A DNA stretch of 45,312 nt from Xylanimonas cellulosilytica (GCA_001072465.1 JVKM01000026.1:1-45312), one strand, 5' to 3'; positions 16,643 to 26,274 are shown, counted from the stretch's first letter. The notes: generated by a model from the letters alone, not told the origin. Numbers and translations: made by a program.

Positions 16643-17499
16643 ACGCGCCCGCGCAGCGCCCCGTCACCGACCGAATCCCGCCCCAGCTCTACATCGTCGG
16701 CTCCGGCCTCATCCAGTACGTGGGCGCGGCGCTCGCGGTTATTGCCTTCGCGTCCGTCGAACCCGCCTCCGTCGCATGGTGGCGCGTCCTCACCGGTGCG
16801 GTCGTTCTCCTCGCCTGGAAGCGCCCGTGGCGCGGCGGCCTCACGCGCTCCGACCTGTCTATTTCTGCGCTCTTCGGCGTCATCATCCTGACGATGAACT
16901 CCTCGTTCTACGAGTCGATCGCGCGCATTCCCCTGGGGACCGCCGTGTCTATCGAGTTCATCGGCCCCGTCGCCGTCGCCGTCATCAGGGGCCGCGGCTG
17001 GCGGCCGCGCATCGCCGCCGTCCTCGCGTTCGCGGGGGTGGCGTGCATCGGCGGGCTCGCCCTCAACCTGAGCGTGCTGAGCGTGCGCGTCGGCGTCGCC
17101 TGGATCCTCCTCGCGGCCCTCGCCTGGTCGGCCTACATCGTCGTCGGGCAGAAGGCCTCGACCACGCGCGACGGGGTAACGAACCTGGCGCTCGGATGCG
17201 CGTGGGGCACCCTGTTTTTCGCGCCCTTCCTCGGTCCGGGCGCGATGGCGGCCCTGGCCTCGTGGAAGCTGATGGCGATCGTCGTCGGCGTGGGCCTGCT
17301 GTCCACCGCGATTCCCTACACCTTCGAGGCGCTCGCGATGCGGCGCCTGGCGGCGTCAACCTTCGCGCTGTTCGCCGCGATCCTGCCGGCCACGTCCGCC
17401 CTGGTCGGGGCAGTCATGCTGCGCCAGATCCCCGGCGTCTTCGAGCTGATCGGCCTGGTCCTGGTCTCGGTCGCGGTCTGGCTGGCCTCGCGCGAGTAA
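16639..17499 (+). CDS. EamA-family (RhtA-like) transporter
   Basis: 286 residues, about ten membrane helices; EamA domains at about 10-135 and 150-285. Recognisable segments are [38 protein letters not shown] and [29 protein letters not shown], as in RhtA-type threonine/homoserine exporters and other DMT permeases. GTG 16639 overlaps the msrB stop (GTGA), so translation is coupled. Pairing with msrB suggests a role connected to sulfur amino acids or oxidative stress, but that is inference. It is only distantly similar to the EamA gene at 15176. Confidence 0.87.
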   Translation: MNAPAQRPVTDRIPPQLYIVGSGLIQYVGAALAVIAFASVEPASVAWWRVLTGAVVLLAWKRPWRGGLTRSDLSISALFGVIILTMNSSFYESIARIPLGTAVSIEFIGPVAVAVIRGRGWRPRIAAVLAFAGVACIGGLALNLSVLSVRVGVAWILLAALAWSAYIVVGQKASTTRDGVTNLALGCAWGTLFFAPFLGPGAMAALASWKLMAIVVGVGLLSTAIPYTFEALAMRRLAASTFALFAAILPATSALVGAVMLRQIPGVFELIGLVLVSVAVWLASRE

Positions 17500-17622
17500 G
17501 GGTTTTTGGCGGGGCGCTTTCCCGGTTTTCTGTGCCGGTGTGTCCTCGCGATCCTCAGGTGCGCGTCAGTGCGGCCTAACGCCTGCCGATGTGCCGGCGG
17601 TCGGATGTACGCACGTTGCGAT

Positions 17623-17803
17623 GTTACAAACGTCGTCAAACCACCCCGTTTTTCAAGGGGGTTTAGCGCTCGTTGTTACAAACGTCGTCAATCCAAGCCC
17701 AAAATCGGCTTTTTCTGGCGTTTTGGCCCGCGGATTGACGACGTTTGTAACATGCGGGGTCGAAGACGCGTTGAAAATGCTGCGGATTGACGACATTTGT
17801 AAC
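17623..17803. repeat. 181-bp palindromic element with four 20-bp motifs
   Basis: GTTACAAACGTCGTCAATCC or a close variant occurs at 17623-17642 and 17675-17694, and its reverse complement GGATTGACGACGTTTGTAAC at 17732-17751 and (one change) 17784-17803. Spacings are 52, 57 and 52 bases, so the whole is mirror-symmetric around base 17713. The core between the inner copies also has weak inverted symmetry (GCCCAAAAT/GTTTTGGCC). No gene lies in 17500-17867. It may be a multi-site operator, a recombination or replication-related site, or a small mobile element. Confidence 0.8.
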
Positions 17804-17867
17804 AACAGTCGGGTGCGTCAGCCCTGTGAGGGCTTCTATGAGTTTTGTTTTGGGGAGTTGAATACCC

Positions 17868-19112
17868 TCAGTCGAGGCTGAGGTGGCGCGGTGTGTGCTT
17901 GCCGCCGCGGGCGATCACCCAGAACGCGAACCACGCGCCGGCCGAGCCGACGATCATGACGAGCACCATCGGCACGGCGCTGTCGCCGCCCGAGGTCGCC
18001 AGGGGAGCGGCGATGCCGTTCGCGATCGACTGGAACACGCCCATGACGGACGAGGCCGTGCCCGCGTGCTCGCGCGCCTCGCTCATGGCCTGCGCGCCCG
18101 AATTGCCGAAAATAAACGCGTTCGCCGTCATAACCAGCGCGAAGCCCACGCACGTGAGAATCAGCGGCAGGTTGAGGACGAACGTCGAGATCGCCAGCGT
18201 CACCACGCCGGTTGCGGCGATCGTGAGGCCCGTGATGATGAGCGTGCGCGGCGTGAAGTGCGAGATCAGGCGCACGTTGACCAGCGCGAAGCCCGTCGAC
18301 AGCAGCGCGTTAAACGCGAACACCCACGCGAAAGCCATGGGGGACAGGCCCAGCGGTCCCTGCAGCACGTAGGTGGCGTTCGAGATGTAGCCGAACATGC
18401 AGAAGCTCGAGAAGGCGTTGGTCAGCATGAAGCCCACGAAGGGGCGGATGCGCACGACCTGGACGAGGCCGGAGAAGAACCGCGGAATACCACCGGGGTG
18501 GCGGCGTTCCTCGGGCAGGGATTCGGGCACGACGAACCACGCGAGGGCCGCCATGAGTAGCGTGAAGGCGGCGAGCGCCCAGAAGACGACCCTCCACGTC
18601 GCGTGCGTGATGATGAATGCGCCGAGGACGGGGGCGAGCATCGGCGCGAAGCCGACGATCGCCTGGATGAGGCTCATGGCGCGAGCCAGCATCTTGCCGT
18701 GCGCGACGTCGACGAGGATCGCGCGCGCCACCGAGGAGGCGACGCCGCCGCCGAGGCCCTGGAAGACTCGGCCTACGAGGAGCACCCAGATGTTGGGCGT
18801 GAACACGCAGATCATGGAGCCGACGAGGGCAATGATGCCGCCCGCGATGATGGGGCGGCGGCGCCCGATCTGGTCCGAGATTGCGCCGCCCAAGACCTGG
18901 CCGGACGCGTAGCCCACGAAGAAGGTCGTGAGCGTGAACCCGAGCATCGTCGAGTTCGTCGCCAGGTCCCCCGTGATCTGGGGGAACGCCGCCGAGTACA
19001 TGTCGGTCGCCATCGGGGGCACGGCGTTCTGCACGGCCAGCGTGATCAGCAGGGCAACCGTGAGCGCCCCGCCGACGATGCCGCCGCGGTCCTGGGTGTC
19101 GTTATTCGTCAT
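17868..19112 (-). CDS. Bcr/CflA-family MFS drug exporter
   Basis: 414 residues, 12 predicted membrane helices. A proton-driven efflux protein of the DHA1 type. Family features: TDMYSAAFPQITGDLATNSTMLGFTLTTFFVGYASGQ in helices 1-2, the loop 2-3 motif GGAISDQIGRRRPIIAG, and helix 5 motif C-like GFAPMLAPVLGAFI. The start is taken at ATG 19112 (MTNNDTQDRG) rather than an upstream TTG because a -10-like CACAAT lies exactly six bases before it. A small inverted repeat (CCTCAG/CTGAGG) spans the stop codon. It lies downstream of, and on the same strand as, the ARH-PfkB operon but has its own promoter. Confidence 0.92.
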   Translation of the reverse strand: MTNNDTQDRGGIVGGALTVALLITLAVQNAVPPMATDMYSAAFPQITGDLATNSTMLGFTLTTFFVGYASGQVLGGAISDQIGRRRPIIAGGIIALVGSMICVFTPNIWVLLVGRVFQGLGGGVASSVARAILVDVAHGKMLARAMSLIQAIVGFAPMLAPVLGAFIITHATWRVVFWALAAFTLLMAALAWFVVPESLPEERRHPGGIPRFFSGLVQVVRIRPFVGFMLTNAFSSFCMFGYISNATYVLQGPLGLSPMAFAWVFAFNALLSTGFALVNVRLISHFTPRTLIITGLTIAATGVVTLAISTFVLNLPLILTCVGFALVMTANAFIFGNSGAQAMSEAREHAGTASSVMGVFQSIANGIAAPLATSGGDSAVPMVLVMIVGSAGAWFAFWVIARGGKHTPRHLSLD

Positions 19113-19118
19113 GATGTG

Positions 19119-19124
19119 ATTGTG
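19119..19124 (-). promoter_or_regulatory. -10 box of the MFS exporter gene
   Basis: On the minus strand CACAAT is followed by CACATC and the ATG at 19112, again a six-base gap with no ribosome binding site. The 160 bases between this start and the upstream operon hold no gene. Confidence 0.5.
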
Positions 19125-19273
19125 CACCCTCAAGGGCGCAAAATAGACGACTCGGTTGAATATTTAACGCATCTCGCACGTTTGAGTCTCCCGACCTGCG
19201 CAGATGCGGTGCCGCAGAGGTCGTTCAGTTGGCGATCAACCGGGTTTGAGCGGCGCTCACCCGCTGGTGGCGC

Positions 19274-22183
19274 TCACTCCTCGTCCGCGCGTGCCTCCAG
19301 CGCGTCCGCCGCGGCCTCGTCCGTCGCATTAGCGCTGGCCACATCGCCGAGGCGTAGGTCGGTCAGGCGGTCGGCCAGAGGCGCCAGATCTGGGTGGGAA
19401 ACCATCTCAATCGTGGCGAGGTTGAGTGCAGAGAACGTTGTGACCCCATAGAGTGCACCGATGATCGATCCAGCAATCGCCGAGATGATGCCAGATTCTC
19501 CTCCGAGAGCGACAGCCTGAAAAGCGGAAAATCTGTCGGAGTGCTGAACGCAGACGGCACAGGCGGCCGGAACCGACTGTGCTGGATCCGCAGACGTACC
19601 AACGTGGTGACGTAATTGCTCGAGGGTGTCTTTCGCGAAGGTTGTGACGAGGCCGATTGCCCTGCGGGTTTCATCCAGCACATCCGCTCCAGGGGTCGGT
19701 ATGCCGCGTGGAGGGAGAGTGTCCACGACTTCGCAAGCTGCACGGAGCAGAGAGCGCTTGTTGTTGTGCCAGTCAAACTTCCAGTCCAGTCCAAGTGACA
19801 CAGCCGCGGCGATCAGTGCTGCCGCCTGGAACTCCTGGCTTGTGAGGTCGTCGCTTCCGCAGGCCCGCCATACGGCATCGGCGAAGACTTCCGGATCAGC
19901 CGTCAAGGTCACGAGGCCGACAGGGATTGCTCGCAGAACGTAGCGAGAGCCCGCCAACCAATCCCCGTCCTCGGCCCTGGCCTCGTCCGCGGGCTCGGAG
20001 GGGGCCTCGCCCAGCAGTCGAGAGGTCGCCGCCAGGACTTCACGCGTGATCTGCGTGATCGTCCCCGCAGGCGCACCCGGCATGGTGGGGTGTGACGAGC
20101 TGGCGTTCACCAGCTGGTCGCGTCCGTCGTACAACTTCGTGATTTCTTCGGGGGACATGCCCCGGACGGGAAGGGCGACCGCGTCTGCCACGGCGACTCC
20201 CGCCAACGCCCCGTAGATACGGTCGCGTCGTCTCATGTAGTCGTCTCCACGCTCCTTGAGGGCATTCGCCGCGGCCTCGATCTCCTCGCGCGTCGGGCAC
20301 GAGGCCGCGCCGGGCATGGTTGAGGCCAGCGCTCCGGCGCAATTCGCCAGAACGATGCTCCGCTCGAGGGAGCAACCCAGGGCGAAACCGGCCGCCAGGA
20401 CGCCCATGGAGGTGTGTAGCGCGCCGCGCAGATCAGTGGAGGTAACCGTGGGGGCAGGGAAACGGGTGGCCACCCTGTCGGACGAATACTCCTCGCCCGC
20501 CGCACGTGCGAGGTAGGACTCGTGTGTCTGGCCGCGGACCAGCGTGTTTTGATGGAACTCCCTCTGAACTTTGTCAGCACCGTGGCGAGGGTTTTTCGTG
20601 CAATCGCCGGATGGCCTCTCGTAGGAGACGCTCCGACATAGGCTCTCCGCCGAGTCATACCCCACCATGATCAGGACGTTGTCGTTGGGGAGTGAGTGCT
20701 GGCGGACGTGTCCTTGCGACGCGTCGAGGATGACGCGCACGTGATCGGGCAAGTGGGCGAGTGCATGCTCGCACGCCGCCAGAACGGCCTGAGATACGAT
20801 GCCGCCATCGACGTACAGCACATCCGAGGGGCCCAGCGTACGGATGGCTTCGTCCCACGCGTCTTCGGGCATCTCCGTCATGCCCGAGCTCACGCTCGCA
20901 CCGTACTGTTTCAGAGGGGGCGACAGGAAGCCGTTGTCGCATCCTTCCACGCGTGGCCCAGCGTCGACGATCCCCGCGCGCGCCAAGGCCTCGGCGATGA
21001 TCGAGGCGCGTGGGCCCTGTCCGATCGGGCTGAGGGAGATGACCTCGACCCCCATGGCGTGGGCGGCGCACATCGCCGTGAAGGGCAGCGCGAGGTGGAC
21101 ATCCTCTCGGGTGGCCCACTCGTTCTCGGCGGGAGCGGTGTCGTCCTCGGATTGGCGGTCGAATCGGAGCAGAAGCTCGCTCATGACGACGACTCGCCCC
21201 GCGGGAGCGTTGCCGCGTGCCGCGCCCAGAGGGGTGGGCGCGCTTTCGGGCTCAAAGGGGGCGTATCGGTTGAGGAGATCGGAATCGGGTTCCTCGAAAG
21301 AGGATGGCCCGCTCCTCGGCGGACGATCGGGAGCAAGCCCCGCCGCTCGACGGATCCACTCGAGGGGAGTGGGCGCGGACAGCACGAGGAGCTGGTCGGC
21401 GATCCCCAGAACGTCGACGTGCGACACCCCCTCGACGGGGATGACGTCGAGATCCCGCAGCGTCGTGCGGGTATCGCACACACCGGCCAACGCAGCGGAA
21501 ACAGCATCGTATAGCGCGGGGTCACCACTCGCCTCGCGGCATACGGGGGGCAACTCCTTCGCCCAGAGATAGAGAACCTGGAAGAAAGCCAGGGGGATGA
21601 TCCGGTGAGAAGGGGAGACATCGGCGAGTTTCTCCATGAGGACAGTCGTCCGTGTCCGTACGCGGACAAGTGGTGAGTGCGAGTTCGCTTGGACGTTGAG
21701 GGCGCGCCGGGTCGCAGTAAGGACATCGGGCCCTTCTTGGCTCTCTCCTCGTGGCTTCATCGCAGAGACGACATCAACGGCGTCGCACAGGGTGGTGATG
21801 ATGGACCTGTTCCAGTTGTTGATGCGCAGGGACACCGCCGCGGCGAGGAGTGCGGCAGACTGGAATTCGTTGCGATTCGTACAACCGCAGGCGATCCACA
21901 CAGTCTCGGCCAACGCCTCGGGGTCGATCGTCGACATCGCGATACCGATGGGGACCGCGCACAGGAGTCTGTCGCGAGCACTCCCGGCCGGGACGCTCCA
22001 TTGACCCGAACGTATGGCGTGTACGCCGCCCGGGCCTCGTCGCAACTGGTCGGCGACGGTCAGTGCCGACCTCAGCGCGTCCGAGACTGTGCCATCCGGA
22101 GAACCGGACGCGGCCTCATTCGCCGCGTCCGCGCGAACCATGCCGGCCAGCGCCCCGAGCGCGTAGGGAAGTCGTGGATCCAT
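19274..22183 (-). CDS. Tripartite ARH-PfkB-ARH protein without catalytic motifs
   Basis: 969 residues, third gene of the operon. Residues about 1-300 resemble the ARH domain of the first gene (ALGALAGMVRADA, VPIGIAMSTIDPEALAETVW, NEFQSAALLAAAVSL). About 328-645 resemble its PfkB domain (SLSPIGQGPRASIIAEAL, GIVDAGPRVEGCDNGF, VLANCAGALASTMPGAASCPTREE). About 650-930 are a second ARH-like domain (YGALAGVAVADAV, RGMSPEEITKLYDG, EFQAAALIAAAVSLG). Catalytic signatures are lost: no TDD triplet; GGDTDT has become GGESGI; the kinase GAGD site reads GALHTSMG. The frame is intact over 2.9 kb, so it is probably maintained as a non-catalytic partner. Start ATG 22183 has GAAGGAG in front and follows the second gene by 14 bases. 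Confidence 0.85.
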   Translation of the reverse strand: MDPRLPYALGALAGMVRADAANEAASGSPDGTVSDALRSALTVADQLRRGPGGVHAIRSGQWSVPAGSARDRLLCAVPIGIAMSTIDPEALAETVWIACGCTNRNEFQSAALLAAAVSLRINNWNRSIITTLCDAVDVVSAMKPRGESQEGPDVLTATRRALNVQANSHSPLVRVRTRTTVLMEKLADVSPSHRIIPLAFFQVLYLWAKELPPVCREASGDPALYDAVSAALAGVCDTRTTLRDLDVIPVEGVSHVDVLGIADQLLVLSAPTPLEWIRRAAGLAPDRPPRSGPSSFEEPDSDLLNRYAPFEPESAPTPLGAARGNAPAGRVVVMSELLLRFDRQSEDDTAPAENEWATREDVHLALPFTAMCAAHAMGVEVISLSPIGQGPRASIIAEALARAGIVDAGPRVEGCDNGFLSPPLKQYGASVSSGMTEMPEDAWDEAIRTLGPSDVLYVDGGIVSQAVLAACEHALAHLPDHVRVILDASQGHVRQHSLPNDNVLIMVGYDSAESLCRSVSYERPSGDCTKNPRHGADKVQREFHQNTLVRGQTHESYLARAAGEEYSSDRVATRFPAPTVTSTDLRGALHTSMGVLAAGFALGCSLERSIVLANCAGALASTMPGAASCPTREEIEAAANALKERGDDYMRRRDRIYGALAGVAVADAVALPVRGMSPEEITKLYDGRDQLVNASSSHPTMPGAPAGTITQITREVLAATSRLLGEAPSEPADEARAEDGDWLAGSRYVLRAIPVGLVTLTADPEVFADAVWRACGSDDLTSQEFQAAALIAAAVSLGLDWKFDWHNNKRSLLRAACEVVDTLPPRGIPTPGADVLDETRRAIGLVTTFAKDTLEQLRHHVGTSADPAQSVPAACAVCVQHSDRFSAFQAVALGGESGIISAIAGSIIGALYGVTTFSALNLATIEMVSHPDLAPLADRLTDLRLGDVASANATDEAAADALEARADEE

Positions 22184-22197
22184 GTGTTCTCTCCTTC

Positions 22198-24150
22198 TCA
22201 GGCCAGGTCGCGTGCCAGCAATTCGTCGGCCGCCGCTTCGATGGCGTCTCGCGCGGACAATGAGGCGGGGGTTGCCAGGGCGGCCGCGCAATTGGCGAAC
22301 AAAATCCCCCGCTCAGCCGGTATACCGAGCGCGAGGGCAGCCGCCAGGGTGCCGGCGTGAACCCCTGAGGTCTCGACGGCTTGTTCCTCGGTCAACGAAG
22401 GTGCCGCAATGCGCGTGACAGCAGGACGGATGACTCGCTGATCGTCACGCGTCGGACGCGCGAAACACACCTCGCCGCTATCTGCACGCACCACGACGTG
22501 CCGCTGGGTCAACAGGGCCAAGGCTGACGCCTGATGCTCGAGCCGAGCCTCGTAGTCATAGAGGGGGGAGGAATAGGGATGCCCTGCAATGAAATACCGC
22601 AAGAAATCACTGCCTTGGGGTAACCGCGAGGCGCGCACCGAGATAATGAGGTTGTCGAGGGGGAGGCCGGGCACAAAGCCCTCGTGCGAAGAAGCATCGA
22701 AGACCACGCGGGCGTGCTCAGGGAGCCACCGCACGGCTTCGCTCAGCGCATCTACGTAACGCTCGTCGGCGAGGAGTGCCCCGTCGATGAATAGTACGTC
22801 CGAGGGGCCCATCGCCGCGATGGCTTGTGCCCACGTGTGGGTGGCGTGTTCAGGCAGGGCAATGTTCGCCGAGATGTCCAGGCCCCGGCCGTCCTCAACG
22901 GTGACACGCAGCCGGAATCGATTGTCGTCCCCCGTGATGTGGGGACCGGCGTCAATGATGCCCTCGCCCTCCAGGGCCTGTGAGATCGACTCGCCAATTG
23001 GGCCTCGGCCGATCGGGCACAGCGAGACAACCTGCACCCCCATACGCCGAGCCGCAACTAGTGCTCGGAAAGCACCTCCCGGCGACTGGCCCAGGTCCTG
23101 TGCCCAGACGTCGCTACCGCAGCGTGGATAGGCCTCGGCGCGCATGGCCTGATCAATGAGGAGTTCGCCGAGGAAGAGCACTCGGCCGGGCTTGGCCTTC
23201 CCACGTAGCGCGCCGAGGGGCGTCGGAGGGTTGACAGGTTCGAAGAAGCTCTGTCGGGCGCGCAGGGAGGAGGCCAGGTCGATGAACGAAGCCCGGGCTG
23301 GGGGTACGCAGGACGAGATCTTCTCATCCGCGTCGGGGATATCGTCCGGGTAGGGTACGCGCTGTGAGAAGTATTGTTCTGCGAAGTGCGTCAATTTCCC
23401 TGAAAAGGCGGCGTCGACCCGCGCGGACCCGTAGGGTTCAAAGAAATCAGCACCCCGAATGGAACCGACCACCGCTCCTGTGAGGGCCATGATCGCGCGC
23501 TTTTGTGAGCCCAGACGAAGGGGAGCGGACAGAAGGTGACTGTCCTGATAACGCGAGGCCAGAGCGAAGGCCAGAGGGATGAGCTGAGCGACCGAAGCGG
23601 AGGCTCCGATCTGCTCAACCAACAGATCGATAGGGGAGTCGGCATGCTCGTTGATCCCGAGTGCCGCGTTCAGAGCTCTGCGCGTTGCCGCCAGTACGTC
23701 TGGTTCCGTGCTCCATGAGCCTCGCGGCTCCAGGGACGCCGCAAGGTTCACAGCCCGAACGAGAGTTTTCTCGATACGGAAGCTCGCGCTGTCAATGCCC
23801 AGAGAGATCGCCGCCGCTACCAGGGCGGCCCCCTGAAACTCCGGACGTGTTATCTCGGAGAGCGCGCAGTAGTCCCACAGAGCGTTCGAGAATGTCTGGT
23901 GGTTGCCGGTCGGTGTCGCAATGCCTGCTTTGATGGCGGAGATGATCAGATCGTACGTTCGATTGTGGCTCCCGCTGAAGGACGCTTCGACGGGATTTCC
24001 GTTGGAATCGTCGGCTGTGAGCAGCGTGAGGATGCGTTCGCTGATACTTGTTGATTCCTCGATAGGATCACCGATTGTGTCTGCTGCGATCGCGTGGCCG
24101 AACGTCAGGCCTATCATTGCCCCGCAGGCCCGGTTGAAACGAAGATCCAT
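22198..24150 (-). CDS. ARH-PfkB fusion with degenerate active sites
   Basis: 650 residues, second gene of the operon. N-terminal ARH-like half (about 1-270): GAMIGLTFGHAIA replaces the GLALGDALG of gene one (Asp to His), the metal-binding TDDT is absent, and GGDTDT is replaced by LGSQKR. C-terminal PfkB-like half (about 315-645): GRVLFLGELLID, GGAFRALVAARRMGVQVVSLCPIGRGP and GIIDAGPHITGDDN are conserved with gene one, but the catalytic DTNGAGD reads ETSGVHAG. Enzyme activity of either half is therefore doubtful. Its start lies three bases after the first gene's stop, with AGGAGG inside the end of that gene, so translation is coupled. Confidence 0.87.
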   Translation of the reverse strand: MDLRFNRACGAMIGLTFGHAIAADTIGDPIEESTSISERILTLLTADDSNGNPVEASFSGSHNRTYDLIISAIKAGIATPTGNHQTFSNALWDYCALSEITRPEFQGAALVAAAISLGIDSASFRIEKTLVRAVNLAASLEPRGSWSTEPDVLAATRRALNAALGINEHADSPIDLLVEQIGASASVAQLIPLAFALASRYQDSHLLSAPLRLGSQKRAIMALTGAVVGSIRGADFFEPYGSARVDAAFSGKLTHFAEQYFSQRVPYPDDIPDADEKISSCVPPARASFIDLASSLRARQSFFEPVNPPTPLGALRGKAKPGRVLFLGELLIDQAMRAEAYPRCGSDVWAQDLGQSPGGAFRALVAARRMGVQVVSLCPIGRGPIGESISQALEGEGIIDAGPHITGDDNRFRLRVTVEDGRGLDISANIALPEHATHTWAQAIAAMGPSDVLFIDGALLADERYVDALSEAVRWLPEHARVVFDASSHEGFVPGLPLDNLIISVRASRLPQGSDFLRYFIAGHPYSSPLYDYEARLEHQASALALLTQRHVVVRADSGEVCFARPTRDDQRVIRPAVTRIAAPSLTEEQAVETSGVHAGTLAAALALGIPAERGILFANCAAALATPASLSARDAIEAAADELLARDLA

Positions 24151-24153
24151 TGG

Positions 24154-26274
24154 TCATCCCTCCTGTGTAGCCAGGGCGTCGGCGGCGGCTTCGATCTGGT
24201 CACGCGTTGGGCACGAGGCCGGGCCGACGGCTGTTGTGGACAGTGCGCCCGCGCAGTTGGCGAGGAGCAGTGCCCTCTCCATGGGAATGCCCTGAGCGAG
24301 GGCGGCTGCCAGGACACCAGAGTGGGCGTCGCCCGCGCCGTTCGTGTCGATCGCCTCGACTTTCGGTGTTGGTATCGCGATCAGATCATCGGCGGTGATG
24401 TTCGTGGCCGGCTGTGTGGGCCTGGCGAAATAAGCTCCATCGGCACCTGCACGCACGAGAACGGGACGATCCAGCACGGCGAGCATTGTTTGCGCCGCTT
24501 CGCGAGGCTGGCGGCACCGGTTGCGAATGCTCGCATCTCCGCTCCGGTAAGCGATCTCCTCAGCCTCGCTGAGGTTCATCGACACGATAAGGTCGTCGGT
24601 GGGAAGATCAGACGGGATCCCGATGACTGGGGAGACGTCCAGGATGACGCGAACACCCTCGGGCAGGACGCGCAGCGCCGCCTCCGCGGCCTCGCGGTTC
24701 GCGGGGTGGTCCATGAGATATCCGTCGACGTAGAGGACGTCGCCCGGGTGCATCGTGCGTACGAAGTCCGCCCACGCGCTCGCGGGCACCATCGTCTCGG
24801 CCCCCTTCGTGGAGATGAAGGTGCGTTCGGCTTGGCTATCGATCAGAGCAACGCAGAAACCGTTGTCCACCCCCGCCACTCGGGGACCGGCATCGACGAT
24901 TCCCTCGCGCGCGAGGGCGTTCTCGATCAGCGAGGCGTTGGGGCCCTCGCCGATTGGACTGAGGGAGATGGCCTCGGCCCCCATGCGGCGCGCCGCCACG
25001 AGAGCGTTCAAGCCGCCACCCACATGGGGGCCCTTGTCGTTCACCCACTTGGTGTGGTTTCTGTAGAACTCAGTCTCCATCGTGAGTACACGGTCCACGA
25101 GGATCTGCCCCATGAGGACGACGCGGCCGACTGAGGCGTTGTTTGGCTGGGGCGAGGCCGTGGTCTCCTCGGTGGCTCGGGTGTTGGTTGGCTCATCCAA
25201 GGTGGTCGAAGCCGCGGGCTCGGAATCTGCCTGCGTGTCTTCGGAAGCGCCGCTGGGTCCACGCAGCGAGAGCATAGCTGTGGCGGCCTCGGTCAAGTGA
25301 AGTCCGGATACGCTCTCTACCTGTGCGAGCATGGTGGCGTCGAAGGCCTCGACTCCGAGCAAACCGCCCAGGATTGCGCCCGCGATCGCGCCGATCGTGT
25401 CGGTATCGCCGCCGATGTTGGCGGCGTCCAGCAGCGCCTGCGGCGAGGGGTCGCGTGCGAGTAGCGCGAAGGCCATGGGGATCGCGTGTGCCGAGGCGAC
25501 GGACGTGCCCACCTGCTCGATGAGGCACTCTAGGGAGGAAGAAGCGGGGTTGGCGACCAGCTGCATCGCCCTGCACGTCGCCGCCACGACGTCCGGGTCG
25601 GGGGCCCACGCGCCGCGCTCGGGAAGGGAATCGACGTAGGTCACGGCCTTCCACAGCAGAGTCGTCATGTCCGAAGGAGATGGGGTGTCCCAGTCGATAC
25701 CCATGGACACGGCAGCCGCCACGAGGGCAGCTGACTGGAAGCCCTGGTGCGTCGCGTGGGTGAGCTGGCAGGTAGACCATACGGAATCCGCGAACGCTTC
25801 CGGATCATCCGTGGACACCGCGATGCCCACCGGCGTCACTCGCATTGCCGCGCCGTTCGTCGTGCCCATGCCTCGTACGCGCAGGGGGTCCTCACCCAGC
25901 CGCACGCGCTCCAGAGCCGCCTTTGATGACGGGCCCAGCAAGTCAAGCGACCCCTGGGCCTTCATCCATTCCTCCCAGTTCAGTAGCTCATGCGCGAAGC
26001 CGCCCAGTTCCAAGGTCACGGTGCCCGCAGAGGATCCTTCGTCTCGTCCCAGGAAAGACGCGAGCGCGAGCGCCTGATACGTGTCATCCGTCGTCGACCC
26101 CGCCGGCATCCCCGGCGCGTAGGGCTGCGAGGCGTCCCCGTCCACGAGGCCGGTGATACGCCCGTACACCGCGCGGATCTGCGCAGGTGACATCTCCTGC
26201 GTCGGCATGCCCAGCGCGTCGCCGAGCGCCAGGCCCGCCAGGGCGCCGTACGCGCGAGAAAGACGAGGATCCAT
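24154..26274 (-). CDS. ADP-ribosylglycohydrolase-PfkB kinase fusion
   Basis: 706 residues, first gene of a three-gene operon and the only one with both active sites. Residues 1-340 are an ARH/DraG-type domain: GDALG (18-22), the metal-binding TTDDT (61-65) and GGDTDTIGAIAGAILGG (288-304), which in this family bind two Mg ions and cleave ADP-ribosyl or related N-glycosidic bonds. A Thr/Glu/Ala-rich linker (340-382) leads to a PfkB-family kinase (383-706): GGGLNALVAARRMGA (419-433), substrate-lid region and DTNGAGDAHSGVLAAAL (643-659), whose Asp649 is the expected catalytic base. A plausible but unproven role is release of ribose or a nucleoside from an ADP-ribose-like compound followed by phosphorylation. 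GGAGGTGC precedes ATG 26274. Confidence 0.92.
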   Translation of the reverse strand: MDPRLSRAYGALAGLALGDALGMPTQEMSPAQIRAVYGRITGLVDGDASQPYAPGMPAGSTTDDTYQALALASFLGRDEGSSAGTVTLELGGFAHELLNWEEWMKAQGSLDLLGPSSKAALERVRLGEDPLRVRGMGTTNGAAMRVTPVGIAVSTDDPEAFADSVWSTCQLTHATHQGFQSAALVAAAVSMGIDWDTPSPSDMTTLLWKAVTYVDSLPERGAWAPDPDVVAATCRAMQLVANPASSSLECLIEQVGTSVASAHAIPMAFALLARDPSPQALLDAANIGGDTDTIGAIAGAILGGLLGVEAFDATMLAQVESVSGLHLTEAATAMLSLRGPSGASEDTQADSEPAASTTLDEPTNTRATEETTASPQPNNASVGRVVLMGQILVDRVLTMETEFYRNHTKWVNDKGPHVGGGLNALVAARRMGAEAISLSPIGEGPNASLIENALAREGIVDAGPRVAGVDNGFCVALIDSQAERTFISTKGAETMVPASAWADFVRTMHPGDVLYVDGYLMDHPANREAAEAALRVLPEGVRVILDVSPVIGIPSDLPTDDLIVSMNLSEAEEIAYRSGDASIRNRCRQPREAAQTMLAVLDRPVLVRAGADGAYFARPTQPATNITADDLIAIPTPKVEAIDTNGAGDAHSGVLAAALAQGIPMERALLLANCAGALSTTAVGPASCPTRDQIEAAADALATQEG

